From Streptococcus ictaluri 707-05 (GTDB lineage: Bacteria; Bacillota; Bacilli; Lactobacillales; Streptococcaceae), in contig NZ_AEUX02000005.1 of NCBI RefSeq assembly GCF_000188015.2, forward strand, positions 1-64,000: a DNA stretch of 64,000 bases, in the 5' to 3' direction. Positions 44,651-53,223 of this stretch are shown here, piece by piece; the first letter of the stretch is position 1; each line of letters begins with the position of its first letter. Both the position numbers and the translations under genes were made by a program. The notes under the pieces were generated by a model, which saw only the letters and a list, made by a program, of their open reading frames with translations, ran no database searches and was not told where the DNA came from.

Positions 44651-44893
44651 ATGTCTACAGCTATTTGGATTTTGTTGATTATTGTGGCGCTTACAGCCGG
44701 ACTTTTTGGAGGCATTTTCATTGCTCGCAAACAAATTGAAAAAGAAATTGGAGAGCACCCACGTTTGACGCCAGAAGCTATCCGTGAAATGATGAGCCAA
44801 ATGGGGCAAAAGCCAAGTGAAGCAAAGATTCAACAAACTTATCGTAACATTGTGAAACAATCTAAGGCAGCAGTTGCTAAAGGTAAAAAATAG
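44651..44893 (+). CDS. YneF family single-span membrane protein
   Basis: An 80-residue UPF0154/YneF protein: one N-terminal membrane helix (residues 4-24, [20 protein letters not shown]), then a positively charged cytosolic part with the conserved [22 protein letters not shown]. The function is not known. GAGGAGAAACT lies upstream of the ATG and TATAAT at about 44611 is its -10. Confidence 0.88.
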   Translation: MSTAIWILLIIVALTAGLFGGIFIARKQIEKEIGEHPRLTPEAIREMMSQMGQKPSEAKIQQTYRNIVKQSKAAVAKGKK

Positions 44894-45028
44894 TCTACTA
44901 AATGACCAGCTTTTCAAAGAAAAGCCTTATAGTCATTAAACGTATAGAGTGAACAGTCATTGATCTTAATAGTTCGTTTGGACTTGTATTATCAGTTAGA
45001 TTTGTCAACTGTTCAGGGGTTAAAAGAG

Positions 45029-45059
45029 ACTCGGTTGGCAATTTCCAGCTGAGTTTTTT
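45029..45059 (+). terminator. Terminator upstream of murI
   Basis: ACTCGGTTGG and CCAGCTGAGT pair (two wobbles) with T6 after it. The 134 bases between the YneF gene and this hairpin show no gene. Confidence 0.65.
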
Positions 45060-45082
45060 ATGTTTTGGATAAGGAAGTGCCA

Positions 45083-45880
45083 ATGATGGATAGCAGACCG
45101 ATAGGTTTTTTAGATTCAGGTGTAGGAGGCTTGACAGTTGTTAAGGAATTGATGCGACAACTTCCTCATGAAAAAGTCGTTTATATTGGTGATTCAGCTA
45201 GAGCTCCTTATGGACCTCGCTCTGTCCAACAAATTCGTGACTTTACTTGGCAACTGGTCAATTTTTTACTTGCCCAAAATGTTAAAATGATTGTCTTTGC
45301 TTGTAATACAGCGACCGCTGTCACCTGGGAAGAAGTTAAGGAAGCCCTTGATATTCCAGTATTAGGAGTGATTTTACCGGGTGCTAGTGCAGCCATTAAA
45401 GCAAGCAAAACAGGTAAGATAGGTGTTATTGGGACGCCCATGACGGTCTCTTCGGATATTTATCGGCAAAAGATACAACTTTTAGCGCCTTCCTTTCAGG
45501 TCACAAGTCTTTCATGTCCTAAATTTGTACCTATTGTGGAGTCGAATGAAATAAAGTCTAGCGTGGCTAAAAAAGTGGTTTATGAGAGCTTAGCTCCTTT
45601 GGTTGGAAAGGTGGATACCTTAGTTTTAGGTTGTACACACTATCCTCTCTTAAGGCCTATTATTCAGAATGTAATGGGACCAGAGGTTCAGCTGATTGAT
45701 AGTGGGGCAGAGTGTGTTCGAGACATTTCTGTGCTTCTTAATTATTTTGAAATTAATGGTAGCCGACAAGAAGACAAAGTACAAAACTGGTTTTATACGA
45801 CAGCAAGTCCAGAAAGCTTTCGAGAGATTGCGACAAGCTGGCTAAAAAGAGATATTAATGTGGAGCATGTAAACTTATGA
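45083..45880 (+). CDS. murI: Glutamate racemase MurI
   Basis: A 265-residue (or 264) glutamate racemase that supplies D-glutamate for peptidoglycan. The substrate loop is [12 protein letters not shown], and the two catalytic cysteines lie in [10 protein letters not shown] and [18 protein letters not shown] precedes the tandem ATGATG; TTG 45065 is rejected because it precedes the Shine-Dalgarno. It overlaps the next gene by four bases (ATGA), starting a tightly packed operon that runs to scpB. Confidence 0.95.
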   Translation: MMDSRPIGFLDSGVGGLTVVKELMRQLPHEKVVYIGDSARAPYGPRSVQQIRDFTWQLVNFLLAQNVKMIVFACNTATAVTWEEVKEALDIPVLGVILPGASAAIKASKTGKIGVIGTPMTVSSDIYRQKIQLLAPSFQVTSLSCPKFVPIVESNEIKSSVAKKVVYESLAPLVGKVDTLVLGCTHYPLLRPIIQNVMGPEVQLIDSGAECVRDISVLLNYFEINGSRQEDKVQNWFYTTASPESFREIATSWLKRDINVEHVNL

Positions 45881-46854
45881 ATGACAATGTTTATGAATAC
45901 AAAGATGAGAACAACTGGTTTTTAGGGAAATGGGAGTCTTTTAACTATTTTACCTATTTTGGTGATGATGAAGCCTATGATGCCGTTCGAGAGCTGTTTC
46001 ATCAAACCGTAACAGCTTTACAAGTTGACAATCTCCAGATTCATGTCGTTAAGTTAGGCAGTAGCTATCACTTGGTCTCTTTTTTGGTTGATATGATTAA
46101 TCAAGCCTTTCAACGTCAGATTCAACTTCGTCAACTTTCAGGTAGTCTATTACTTATAGAAAATGATCAATTATTAGCGGTTCATTTGCCTAAGAATGGT
46201 GTCGCAGTCAAGACTTTTTTTGAGAATCAAGAGACCAGTTTTGGTGATGTCATATTGATTGCTACTCGAAACGAGGGTAAAACAAAAGAGTTTCGCCATT
46301 TATTTGGTAAATTAGGCTTAAGGGTCGAAAACCTTAACGATTACCCAGACTTACCTGATGTTGAAGAAACAGGAACAAGTTTTGAAGAGAATGCTAGGCT
46401 TAAAGCTGAAACCATTTCAGCTTTAACTGGTAAAATGGTGTTATCAGATGATTCTGGATTGAAAGTAGATGCCTTAGGTGGATTGCCAGGTGTTTGGTCG
46501 GCACGCTTTTCAGGGCCAGAAGCGACAGATGCTAAAAATAATGCCAAGTTATTACATGAATTAGCGATGGTCTTTAAGCAAGAAGATCGCTCTGCCCAAT
46601 TTCATACGACTCTAGTAGTAGCTGCGCCAGGGAGAGAAAGCCTTGTGGTAGAAGCAGATTGGCCAGGTTATATTGTGACACAACCAAAAGGAGAGCATGG
46701 CTTTGGATATGATCCGCTCTTTCTTGTGGGTGAAACAGGAAAACATGCCGCAGAGCTTGACGCGGAAGAAAAAAATAAGATTTCTCATAGAGGACAAGCG
46801 GTTAAGAAGTTGATAGAGGTATTTCCGACATGGCAAGCAAAACAATCATTGTAA
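45877..46854 (+). CDS. rdgB: XTP/dITP diphosphatase with N-terminal extension
   Basis: A 325-residue protein. Residues about 124-325 are a RdgB/HAM1 nucleoside triphosphate pyrophosphatase that removes XTP, ITP and related bases: [40 protein letters not shown] and GFGYDPLF are all present. The first 120 or so residues form an extra domain ([22 protein letters not shown]-like start, split in use) found in streptococci and lactococci, with no function I know. Overlaps murI by four bases and yfcE by 25. Confidence 0.93.
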   Translation: MNDNVYEYKDENNWFLGKWESFNYFTYFGDDEAYDAVRELFHQTVTALQVDNLQIHVVKLGSSYHLVSFLVDMINQAFQRQIQLRQLSGSLLLIENDQLLAVHLPKNGVAVKTFFENQETSFGDVILIATRNEGKTKEFRHLFGKLGLRVENLNDYPDLPDVEETGTSFEENARLKAETISALTGKMVLSDDSGLKVDALGGLPGVWSARFSGPEATDAKNNAKLLHELAMVFKQEDRSAQFHTTLVVAAPGRESLVVEADWPGYIVTQPKGEHGFGYDPLFLVGETGKHAAELDAEEKNKISHRGQAVKKLIEVFPTWQAKQSL

Positions 46855-47351
46855 TGAGCGATTCGCATGGAGACCGTGATATTGTTCTTGCTATTAAAGA
46901 AAAGTATTTTGGTCAAGTCGATGCTATTTTTCATAATGGGGATTCTGAGTTACCTAGTTCAGATCCGATTTGGCAAGGCATTCAAGTGGTTGCTGGTAAT
47001 TGTGATTATGATAGCGCCTATCCAGACGATTTGGTCACAGAAGTGGGGGATATTAAGATTGCTCAGACGCATGGCCACCTTTATCATATTAATTTTATGT
47101 GGGATAAATTGAATTATTTTGCACAAGAAGCACAAGCAGATATTTGTCTCTACGGACACCTCCATCGCCCAGCCGCTTGGAAGGAAGGAAAAACCATTTT
47201 TCTCAATCCTGGATCGGTGTCACAACCACGAGGTGAGGTCAATGAATGCTTGTATGCACGAATCATCTCAGATGATCGTATGATTAAAGTGGACTTTTTG
47301 ACACGCCAACACAAGCTTTACCCATCACTTTCTAAGGAATTTAAACGATGA
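46830..47351 (+). CDS. YfcE/MJ0936-family metallophosphodiesterase
   Basis: A 173-residue calcineurin-like phosphoesterase. Dimetal ligands appear in [26 protein letters not shown] and YGHLHRP. Homologues hydrolyse artificial phosphodiesters with Mn2+; the natural substrate is unknown. It starts within the end of rdgB (25-base overlap) and overlaps the CBS gene by four bases, so the block is translationally coupled. Confidence 0.92.
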   Translation: MASKTIIVMSDSHGDRDIVLAIKEKYFGQVDAIFHNGDSELPSSDPIWQGIQVVAGNCDYDSAYPDDLVTEVGDIKIAQTHGHLYHINFMWDKLNYFAQEAQADICLYGHLHRPAAWKEGKTIFLNPGSVSQPRGEVNECLYARIISDDRMIKVDFLTRQHKLYPSLSKEFKR

Positions 47352-47809
47352 TCGCAAAAGAATTTGAAACTTTTTTAATTAGTCATTTAGACAGTTACTT
47401 GATTCCTGCTGAAGATTTAGCCATTTTTATTGACACTCACAATGCCGATCATGTCATGTTATTATTGGTCAGCAACGGCTTTTCTAGGGTTCCTGTTATC
47501 ACAAAAGATAAAAAATACGTTGGGACAATCAGTATTTCTGATATCATGACTTACCAGTCTAAGGGGCAATTGACTGACTGGGAGATGACCCAAACGGATA
47601 TTGGTCACATGGTCAATACCAAAATTGAAACCATTAATATTACCTCAAGCTTAACGGAAATCATGCATAAACTAGTAGACTTTCCTTTTTTGCCAGTTGT
47701 TAATAATGATCAGCACTTTGTTGGTATCATTACGCGCAAGTCTATTTTAAAAGCCGTTAATAGCCTTTTGCATGATTTTACAGATGACTATCGTATTTTG
47801 AAAAAATGA
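47348..47809 (+). CDS. Twin-CBS domain protein, CbpB/DarB-like
   Basis: A 153-residue protein made almost only of two CBS motifs (about residues 18-70 and 85-140; SRVPVITKDKKYVGTISISDIM and FPFLPVVNNDQHFVGIITRKSIL). Homologues CbpB/DarB in Listeria and Bacillus bind cyclic di-AMP and, when free, activate the (p)ppGpp synthetase Rel. The same role here is inference from family and size. Confidence 0.88.
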   Translation: MIAKEFETFLISHLDSYLIPAEDLAIFIDTHNADHVMLLLVSNGFSRVPVITKDKKYVGTISISDIMTYQSKGQLTDWEMTQTDIGHMVNTKIETINITSSLTEIMHKLVDFPFLPVVNNDQHFVGIITRKSILKAVNSLLHDFTDDYRILKK

Positions 47810-48549
47810 TTAGTGTTATTGAAACTTTTATTAAGAGTAAGCCCTTATCTGATAACAGTCAGAAATCCTATCGTTATGATCTGCAACAATTCTGCGAAGA
47901 GGTTGGCGAACGTATCACTCCAGAAAAATTGGCACTTTATAAGCAAGGCCTTAGCAAGCTGAGTTTATCAGCAAAAAAACGTAAGATTTCGACAGTTAAC
48001 CAATTTTTATATTTTCTCTATCGGCAAAAGCTGATGGAAGATTTCTTGAAAATTGAGGAAAAAGTAAGATTAGCACCTGCTAAGACCCCAAGAGAGTTGA
48101 TTCAACGTGAAGTTTTCTATCAGGAATCTTCCTTTCCTAAAGGACAATTAATTGCACTACTGATATTGGAGTTGGGGTTAATCCCAAGTGAGATTGCTCA
48201 GATTAGATTGGCTGATTTAGACTTGGAATTTAAGATTTTAAAACTTGAGAATGATCACTGTCGACGTGTCTTGTCGCTAAGTAGTGAATTGCTTCCTTTT
48301 TTGACGCAAGAGATCGTTAGTCAAAGAGTTTATCTTTTTGACCATAACGGAAAACCCTTTTCTAGGCAATGGTTTTTTAAGCAGCTCAAGTCTTTTTTAG
48401 AAAGTATTGGACAAGGGCAATTGACAGCTCAGAGTTTACGGGAGCAATTTATTATCAAGGAAAAGTCAAAGGGCAAGTCCATGATGGCCATTAGTCAGTC
48501 ACTGGGCTTAAAAAGCCCTCAGACCATAGAAAAATATTTTAGAACATAA
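47806..48549 (+). CDS. XerD-like tyrosine recombinase homologue with degenerate active site
   Basis: A 247-residue streptococcal XerD-like protein. The N-terminal SAM-like core-binding domain (1-85) and C-terminal catalytic fold (100-247) are both present. Of the RKHRHY catalytic set, the first Arg is Ile (LGLIPSEI, residue 126), the box II His is replaced (QSLRE, Arg212 kept) and the following His is lost; only Arg212 and Tyr244 (IEKYFRT) remain. It is unlikely to recombine DNA by itself. Its fixed place before scpA-scpB suggests a chromosome-organisation role. Overlaps at both ends. Confidence 0.9.
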   Translation: MISVIETFIKSKPLSDNSQKSYRYDLQQFCEEVGERITPEKLALYKQGLSKLSLSAKKRKISTVNQFLYFLYRQKLMEDFLKIEEKVRLAPAKTPRELIQREVFYQESSFPKGQLIALLILELGLIPSEIAQIRLADLDLEFKILKLENDHCRRVLSLSSELLPFLTQEIVSQRVYLFDHNGKPFSRQWFFKQLKSFLESIGQGQLTAQSLREQFIIKEKSKGKSMMAISQSLGLKSPQTIEKYFRT

Positions 48550-49256
48550 TGGATATAAAAGTTAAGGATTTTGAAGGGCCACTAGATTTGCTCCTGCATT
48601 TAGTCTCTCAATATAAAGTGGACATTTATGAGGTTCCAATTACTCAAGTCATTGAACAGTACTTGGTCTACATTGAAACGGTACAAGCCATGCGATTGGA
48701 GCTTGCAGGCGAATATATGGTCATGGCCAGTCAATTAATGCTCATCAAAAGCAGACGACTTCTACCAAAGTTGGTTGAAAAAGGTTTCGAGGAAGATGAC
48801 CTTGAACAAGACTTATTGAGTAAGATTGAAGAGTACAGTCAGTTTAAGCAATTAAGTCAAGAACTAGGTCAGCAACATGATTGCCGAGCTAAATTTTTTG
48901 CCAAACCAAAGCAAGAATTAATTTTTGAAGATACGGTCTTGCAAGAAGATAAGACTGTTATGGATCTTTTTTTAGCCTTTTCAAAAATCATGACCGCTAA
49001 GCGTGAAGCCTTTAAAAATAGCCATACCGTTATTGAGCGTGATGATTATCGTATTGAAGACATGATGATCAGAATTGAAGACCGCCTAGCGCATAAAAAC
49101 GAAGTGACCTTAAGTGACTTATTTGATGATTGTCAGAACATCAATGAAGTCATTACTTTATTTTTGGCTACTTTGGAATTGGTTAAGGTTCATTCTGTCT
49201 TTGTGGAACAATCGTCTAATTTTGGTCAGATTATAGTGAGAAAGGATGTGTCATGA
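48549..49256 (+). CDS. scpA: Segregation and condensation protein ScpA
   Basis: A 235-residue kleisin subunit of the SMC condensin. It begins [19 protein letters not shown], the family start, with the helical N-domain that binds the SMC neck and a C-terminal winged helix (about 165-235) that binds the SMC cap. It overlaps the xerD-like stop by one base and scpB by four, so kleisin and partner are made together. Confidence 0.95.
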   Translation: MDIKVKDFEGPLDLLLHLVSQYKVDIYEVPITQVIEQYLVYIETVQAMRLELAGEYMVMASQLMLIKSRRLLPKLVEKGFEEDDLEQDLLSKIEEYSQFKQLSQELGQQHDCRAKFFAKPKQELIFEDTVLQEDKTVMDLFLAFSKIMTAKREAFKNSHTVIERDDYRIEDMMIRIEDRLAHKNEVTLSDLFDDCQNINEVITLFLATLELVKVHSVFVEQSSNFGQIIVRKDVS

Positions 49257-49804
49257 CCTATTTATCTCAAATAGAAGCCTTGTTATTTGTAGCAGGAGAA
49301 GAAGGTCTCAGCTTAAGACAATTAGCGACCATGATTGATTTATCTCCCACGGCACTGCAACAGCAATTGGAAAAATTGGCAGAAAAATATCAAGCGGATT
49401 TAGACTCGAGTTTGTGTCTCCTAGAGACGTCAAATACTTATAAGTTGGTGACTAAAGATGCTTTTTCAGCACTCTTAAGAGATTATGCCAAAGCACCTAT
49501 CAACCAGAGTCTTTCTAGGGCTAGTTTAGAGGTCCTAGCTATCATTGCTTATAAGCAGCCCATTACACGTATTGAGATTGATGATATTAGAGGTGTTAAT
49601 TCTAGCGGTACTTTAAGCAAGCTGATGGCTTTTGAGCTGATTAAGGAAGCTGGTAAAAAAGAGGTGGTAGGCCGTCCAAACCTTTATGCCACGACAGACT
49701 ATTTTCTAGATTACATGGGAATTAACCACCTTGACCAATTGGTTGATGCATCATCTCTAGAGATACAAGCTGAAGAAACAGCTCTGTTTCAACCTAATGA
49801 TTAA
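49253..49804 (+). CDS. scpB: Segregation and condensation protein ScpB
   Basis: A 183-residue tandem winged-helix protein that dimerises and clamps ScpA. Family segments are [18 protein letters not shown] (residues 3-20), [19 protein letters not shown] and [17 protein letters not shown]. Overlaps scpA by four bases; 51 bases separate it from rluB. Confidence 0.95.
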   Translation: MTYLSQIEALLFVAGEEGLSLRQLATMIDLSPTALQQQLEKLAEKYQADLDSSLCLLETSNTYKLVTKDAFSALLRDYAKAPINQSLSRASLEVLAIIAYKQPITRIEIDDIRGVNSSGTLSKLMAFELIKEAGKKEVVGRPNLYATTDYFLDYMGINHLDQLVDASSLEIQAEETALFQPND

Positions 49805-49855
49805 TAAGCAGCTTGACTTAAAGGGCAAGCCATTTGCAATAAGAAAGAAGAAAAA

Positions 49856-50578
49856 ATGAGAATTAATAAGTATATTGCCCATGCAGGGGTTGCTAGTCGT
49901 CGCAAAGCAGAAGAGTTGATTAAACAAGGCTTAGTCACCTTAAATGGCCAAGTTGTTACTGAATTAGCTACTCTAGTTAAGTCTGGTGATGTGGTTGAAG
50001 TTGAAGGAAGTCCTATTTACAATGAAGAGAAGGTCTACTATCTTCTAAATAAACCTCGTGGAGTGATTTCAAGTGTCTCTGACGATAAAGGTCGCAAGAT
50101 TGTCCTTGATTTGCTTCCACAAGTTAAAGAACGGATTTACCCAGTAGGACGTTTAGACTGGGATACTTCAGGACTCTTAATTTTAACCAATGATGGTGAT
50201 TTTACCGATAAAATGATTCACCCGCGTAATGAAATTGACAAGGTTTATTTGGCACGTGTCAAAGGCATTGCCACTAAAGAGAACCTCCGTCCCTTAACTC
50301 GCGGGGTAGTGATTGATGGTAAGAAAACAAAACCTGCTCGTTATAACATTGTCCGTGTGGAAGCTGATAAAAATCGTTCTATTGTCGAATTAACGATTCA
50401 TGAAGGGCGTAATCACCAAGTCAAAAAAATGTTTGAGTCTGTTGGCTTACTTGTGGATAAATTGTCTCGAACACAATTTAGTACTTTAGACCTAACCGGC
50501 TTAAGACCAGGTGAATCCAGACGTTTGAATAAAAAAGAAATCAGCCAGTTGCATAATGCAGCCACTACTAAAAAATGA
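49856..50578 (+). CDS. rluB: Pseudouridine synthase RluB family
   Basis: A 240-residue 23S rRNA pseudouridine synthase. The S4 domain [22 protein letters not shown] (split by function; residues 1-22) binds RNA, and the catalytic motif [17 protein letters not shown] holds the Asp nucleophile (about residue 102). The scpA-scpB-rluB order is general in Firmicutes. AAGAAAGAAG precedes the ATG. Overlaps yidD by four bases. Confidence 0.94.
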   Translation: MRINKYIAHAGVASRRKAEELIKQGLVTLNGQVVTELATLVKSGDVVEVEGSPIYNEEKVYYLLNKPRGVISSVSDDKGRKIVLDLLPQVKERIYPVGRLDWDTSGLLILTNDGDFTDKMIHPRNEIDKVYLARVKGIATKENLRPLTRGVVIDGKKTKPARYNIVRVEADKNRSIVELTIHEGRNHQVKKMFESVGLLVDKLSRTQFSTLDLTGLRPGESRRLNKKEISQLHNAATTKK

Positions 50579-50796
50579 TTAAATCCTTTCTTATACTAAC
50601 CGTTAAAGCTTATCAAAAATATATATCTCCTCTTTCTCCGCCTTCTTGTCGTTATAGGCCAACTTGTTCTGCCTATATGATTACAGCTATTGAAAAACAT
50701 GGTCTAAAAGGGGTCTTGATGGGCATAGCCAGAATTTTGAGGTGTCATCCTTTTTTTGAAGGTGGAGATGACCCTGTACCTGATGTCTTACTCTAA
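50575..50796 (+). CDS. yidD: Membrane protein insertion efficiency factor YidD
   Basis: A 73-residue YidD (haemolytic-domain) protein: [32 protein letters not shown] is reduced here to its key residues (Cys in SCRY and TCSAY, Arg in RILRCHPF). It is thought to be membrane-associated and to help YidC-dependent insertion. Its length is at the short end for the family, ending [11 protein letters not shown]. It is coupled to rluB; the transcript ends or is followed by a separate promoter at 50853. Confidence 0.9.
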   Translation: MIKSFLILTVKAYQKYISPLSPPSCRYRPTCSAYMITAIEKHGLKGVLMGIARILRCHPFFEGGDDPVPDVLL

Positions 50797-50852
50797 GAAG
50801 GAATAAGAAGATGAAAAAATAAGAAAAAGCCAACTGGTTTGCAGAAAAATAT

Positions 50853-50880
50853 TTGACATTAATGGTTAAAGTGTTATAAT
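50853..50880 (+). promoter_or_regulatory. Promoter of the trmL leader
   Basis: A full-consensus TTGACA (50853-50858) and TATAAT (50875-50880) with a 16-bp spacer. Transcription would begin near 50887, giving a leader of about 128 nt before trmL. Confidence 0.85.
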
Positions 50881-50886
50881 AGCAAA

Positions 50887-50989
50887 TAAGCATTCGTTGG
50901 TTTAAATCAAACCTGTTATGATTTAAGTTAACGAGTCACCACCAACCACATTGTTTGCTGAGCATGACTCCGAGCGGTGTGGTTTTTTT
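50887..50989 (+). ncRNA. Structured leader RNA with terminator before trmL
   Basis: The leader folds on paper as an outer stem CGTT/AACG (50895-50898 with 50930-50933) and an inner stem TTAAATC/GATTTAA (50902-50908 with 50920-50926), then a terminator AACCACA/TGTGGTT (50944-50950 with 50978-50984) with a seven-T tract. GTTGGT (50896-50901) could instead pair with ACCAAC (50941-50946), breaking both the outer stem and the terminator. This is the classic switch geometry of attenuation. It may belong to the 23S-methyl RNA motif reported upstream of rRNA methylase genes in Lactobacillales; that match is from memory and unverified. Confidence 0.6.
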
Positions 50990-51014
50990 GATGAATCCAT
51001 GAGGTGAAAAGAAG

Positions 51015-51554
51015 ATGACAAAAGAAGTTCAAGCGTCAAGCGCTAGTTTAAGCCAAAATCATGTGGTCCTTTATCAGCCGCAAATTCCTCAAAATACTGG
51101 AAATATCGCACGGACCTGTGCCGCCACCAACGCTCCTCTTCATATTATCAAGCCGATGGGATTTCCCATTGATGACCGTAAGATGAAACGAGCTGGCTTA
51201 GATTATTGGGATAAGCTCGACATTACCTATTATGATAGCTTAGAAGAATTTTTAAGTAGCTGTCATGGCAAGTTACACTTAATTAGTAAGTTTGCCAACA
51301 AGGTTTACAGTGAGGAGCAGTATCAAGATGATTGTTCTCATTATTTTTTATTTGGCCGAGAAGATACAGGGCTTCCTGAAGACTTCATGAGAGAGCATGC
51401 TGAGAAGGCACTTCGCATTCCTATGAATGATGAGCACGTAAGAAGCCTAAATGTTTCTAACACGGTCTGTATGGTAGTCTACGAGGCTCTTAGGCAACAA
51501 GAATTTAAGGGACTTGAACTCAGTCATACCTACAGTAATGATAAACTCAAGTAG
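51015..51554 (+). CDS. trmL: tRNA (cytidine/uridine-2'-O-)-methyltransferase TrmL family
   Basis: A 179-residue SPOUT methyltransferase of the TrmL (YibK/CspR) group, which 2'-O-methylates the wobble nucleotide of tRNA-Leu in E. coli. Motif 1 is [18 protein letters not shown], motif 2 [11 protein letters not shown] and motif 3 [28 protein letters not shown] precedes the ATG. It sits behind a strong promoter and a structured leader with a terminator, so expression is probably feedback or signal controlled. Confidence 0.93.
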   Translation: MTKEVQASSASLSQNHVVLYQPQIPQNTGNIARTCAATNAPLHIIKPMGFPIDDRKMKRAGLDYWDKLDITYYDSLEEFLSSCHGKLHLISKFANKVYSEEQYQDDCSHYFLFGREDTGLPEDFMREHAEKALRIPMNDEHVRSLNVSNTVCMVVYEALRQQEFKGLELSHTYSNDKLK

Positions 51555-51588
51555 TCAGCTAAGGGTCATAGAATAGCTCTTATCTTAA

Positions 51589-51631
51589 GGATTACAAAGA
51601 TGTGTTACAACACTCTTTGTGATTCTTTTTT
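51589..51631 (+). terminator. Terminator after trmL
   Basis: GGATTACAAAGA pairs with TCTTTGTGATTC (one wobble); a shorter GTG/CAC pair continues the stem inside, and a TTTTTT tract follows. Confidence 0.8.
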
Positions 51632-51660
51632 GTTTGTCTCCAAAAAGTCCGACAAAACTA

Positions 51661-51689
51661 TTGCTATCTAGTGGTAAATCTGCTATGCT
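51661..51689 (+). promoter_or_regulatory. Promoter of the riboswitch-ribU transcript
   Basis: TTGCTA (51661-51666) and TATGCT (51684-51689) with a 17-bp spacer, just upstream of the aptamer. Confidence 0.6.
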
Positions 51690-51696
51690 ATAAGTG

Positions 51697-51815
51697 TCTT
51701 CAGGGCAGGGTGTAATTCCCGACCGGCGGTGACTAGTTAGCTAGAAGTTCGCGAGCGAAAGCTGATGTGGTGTGATTCCACAACCGACAGTAAAGTCTGG
51801 ATGAGAGAAGACCGG
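51697..51815 (+). ncRNA. FMN riboswitch (RFN element)
   Basis: The conserved RFN blocks appear in order: CTTCAGGGCAGGGTGTAATT near 51698, CCCGACCGGCGGT, the variable arm (GTTCGCGAGCGAAAG), GATGTGGTGTGATTCCACAACCGACAGT in pieces, and AGTCTGGATGAGAGAAGAC closing P1. It binds flavin mononucleotide and lowers expression of the riboflavin transporter. I see no strong terminator downstream; a hairpin CAATTT/AAATTG (51863-51878) abuts the GGAGG of ribU, so control may be at translation. Confidence 0.97.
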
Positions 51816-51891
51816 GGTTTTTGGAGGGCTTTTTGTCTACCCAATAACGAAGGAACTTCTTTCAATTTGTAAAAATTGGAGGAATTTTTTA

Positions 51892-52455
51892 ATGTCTAAG
51901 ACACACAATATGGTCATGGTTGCCATTCTTTCAGCCATTTCATTTATTTTAATGTTTTTTAGCTTTGCTATTATTCCAGGTGCAGACTTTCTTAAAATTG
52001 AGTTTAGTGTGATTCCTGCCTTAATTGGCTTGGTCTTAATGGATTTGAAAAGTGCTTATGCCATCATTTTAATCAGGTCATTGCTGAAGCTTTTCCTAAA
52101 TAATCATGGGGTAAATGATTTTATTGGCTTACCTATGAATATCATTGCATTAGGTTTATTTGTGACAGCCTTTGCTATATTTTGGAAAAGAAAACCAACT
52201 ATTAAGCATTACTTTACCGCAAGTATTATGGGAACTCTGATGTTAACAATTGGCATGTTAGTTCTAAATTATATTTTTGCAATTCCCCTTTATGCTAAAT
52301 TTGCTAATTTTGATATTGGCCTTTATATTGGTATTCTTAAGTATTTGCTAGCTATGGTGCTTCCATTTAACTTGGTTCAAGGGTTAATATTTGCAATTGC
52401 TTTTTATTTCGTGTATATTGCAAGTAAATCAATTCTAGAAAGATACTCCATTTAA
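51892..52455 (+). CDS. ribU: Riboflavin ECF transporter S component RibU
   Basis: A 187-residue substrate-binding membrane subunit of an energy-coupling factor transporter with six helices. It starts MSKTHNMVMVAILSAISFIL and has the family segments IPGADFLKIEFSVIPALIG and NHGVNDFIGLPMN. It works with the shared EcfA-EcfA'-EcfT module encoded elsewhere. The FMN riboswitch upstream confirms the substrate. GGAGG lies ten bases before the ATG. The PAP2 gene follows after three bases. Confidence 0.95.
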   Translation: MSKTHNMVMVAILSAISFILMFFSFAIIPGADFLKIEFSVIPALIGLVLMDLKSAYAIILIRSLLKLFLNNHGVNDFIGLPMNIIALGLFVTAFAIFWKRKPTIKHYFTASIMGTLMLTIGMLVLNYIFAIPLYAKFANFDIGLYIGILKYLLAMVLPFNLVQGLIFAIAFYFVYIASKSILERYSI

Positions 52456-52458
52456 GGC

Positions 52459-53109
52459 ATGAAAAACAAACAAACTCATTTTCTCAAGTCATCCTTTGCC
52501 ATGCTCTTCTTTGTGATGATTGGCTATACGGTTAAATTTTTTCCAGAGAGCTTGACGGCTATTGACAGTAGCATTCAAAGTACTGTTAGAGGCAGCTTGC
52601 CAGAAGGTGTGACGCAATTGTTTAAACTGATTACAGTTGTGGGAAATGTTAAAACACAAATCTTAATTGTTGCCTTAGCGAGCTTGTTCTGTGCTGTCCT
52701 AAAATGGAAAGCAGAAGCTTATTTTATCCTAGCCAATGGACTGGTTGCAGCGGTTCTTATTTCGGGATTTAAATTGCTTTACCAAAGACCAAGGCCAAGT
52801 ATTAGTCATCTGGTTCATGCAGGAGGCTTTTCATTTCCAAGTGGCCACGCTATGGGCAGCATGCTCATTCTAGGAGCTTTGTTGATTATTAGTTATCAGC
52901 GACTAAGCTCAAAGGATCTTCAGATAACAGCTGTTATCTTCTTTTCTATTTTGATTGCTTTAATTGGCTTATCAAGAGTGTATTTAGGGGTTCATTATCC
53001 TAGTGATGTCTTAGCTGGCTTTATCTTAGGGTTTGGTATCTTACACTTACTTTTTCCTTTTTATGATCAAAAGCGATTTGAATGGCGCTTTCAGATGAAA
53101 CAAGATTAA
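52459..53109 (+). CDS. PAP2-family membrane phosphatase
   Basis: A 216-residue integral membrane phosphatase. The three PAP2 motifs are KLLYQRPRPS, FPSGHAMGS and SRVYLGVHYPSDVLAG, with catalytic His residues in the last two. It probably dephosphorylates a lipid phosphate such as undecaprenyl pyrophosphate or phosphatidate. It starts three bases after ribU and so shares the FMN-controlled transcript, which is not obviously related to its function. Confidence 0.92.
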   Translation: MKNKQTHFLKSSFAMLFFVMIGYTVKFFPESLTAIDSSIQSTVRGSLPEGVTQLFKLITVVGNVKTQILIVALASLFCAVLKWKAEAYFILANGLVAAVLISGFKLLYQRPRPSISHLVHAGGFSFPSGHAMGSMLILGALLIISYQRLSSKDLQITAVIFFSILIALIGLSRVYLGVHYPSDVLAGFILGFGILHLLFPFYDQKRFEWRFQMKQD

Positions 53110-53115
53110 TCACAC

Positions 53116-53149
53116 AAAGAGTTCCTATGGATAAAAGGGACTCTTTTTT
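53116..53149 (+). terminator. Terminator after the ribU-PAP2 operon
   Basis: AAAGAGTTCC and GGGACTCTTT pair around an eleven-base loop, followed by TTTTCTTTG. Confidence 0.8.
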
Positions 53150-53205
53150 CTTTGTCTTATGTCTTGGGAGTGGGATTGATACAACTTATTCCAGATTCTC
53201 TGAAT

Positions 53206-53216
53206 TGTGCTACAAT
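53206..53216 (+). promoter_or_regulatory. Extended -10 promoter at the ATG of ytqA (leaderless)
   Basis: TGC-TACAAT (53208-53216) is an extended -10 box ending seven bases before ATG 53224. The predicted transcript starts at or beside the start codon, and no Shine-Dalgarno is seen. Confidence 0.5.
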
Positions 53217-53223
53217 AAGACAT

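Noticed and set aside
44894-45028. Possible small RNA or gene between the YneF gene and murI
   Set aside because: No promoter with clear -35/-10 boxes and no frame of meaningful length; only the terminator at 45029 is supported.
50811-50822. Very short frame ATG-AAA-AAA-TAA after yidD with a Shine-Dalgarno-like GAAGGAATAAGAAG
   Set aside because: Three codons only and no evidence that it is a leader peptide; it is upstream of the trmL promoter and so not in that leader.
53152-53223. Longer ytqA start at TTG 53152
   Set aside because: The extension runs across the previous terminator's tail and the promoter, and it does not look like the conserved family N-terminus, which begins at MEKRYRTLN.
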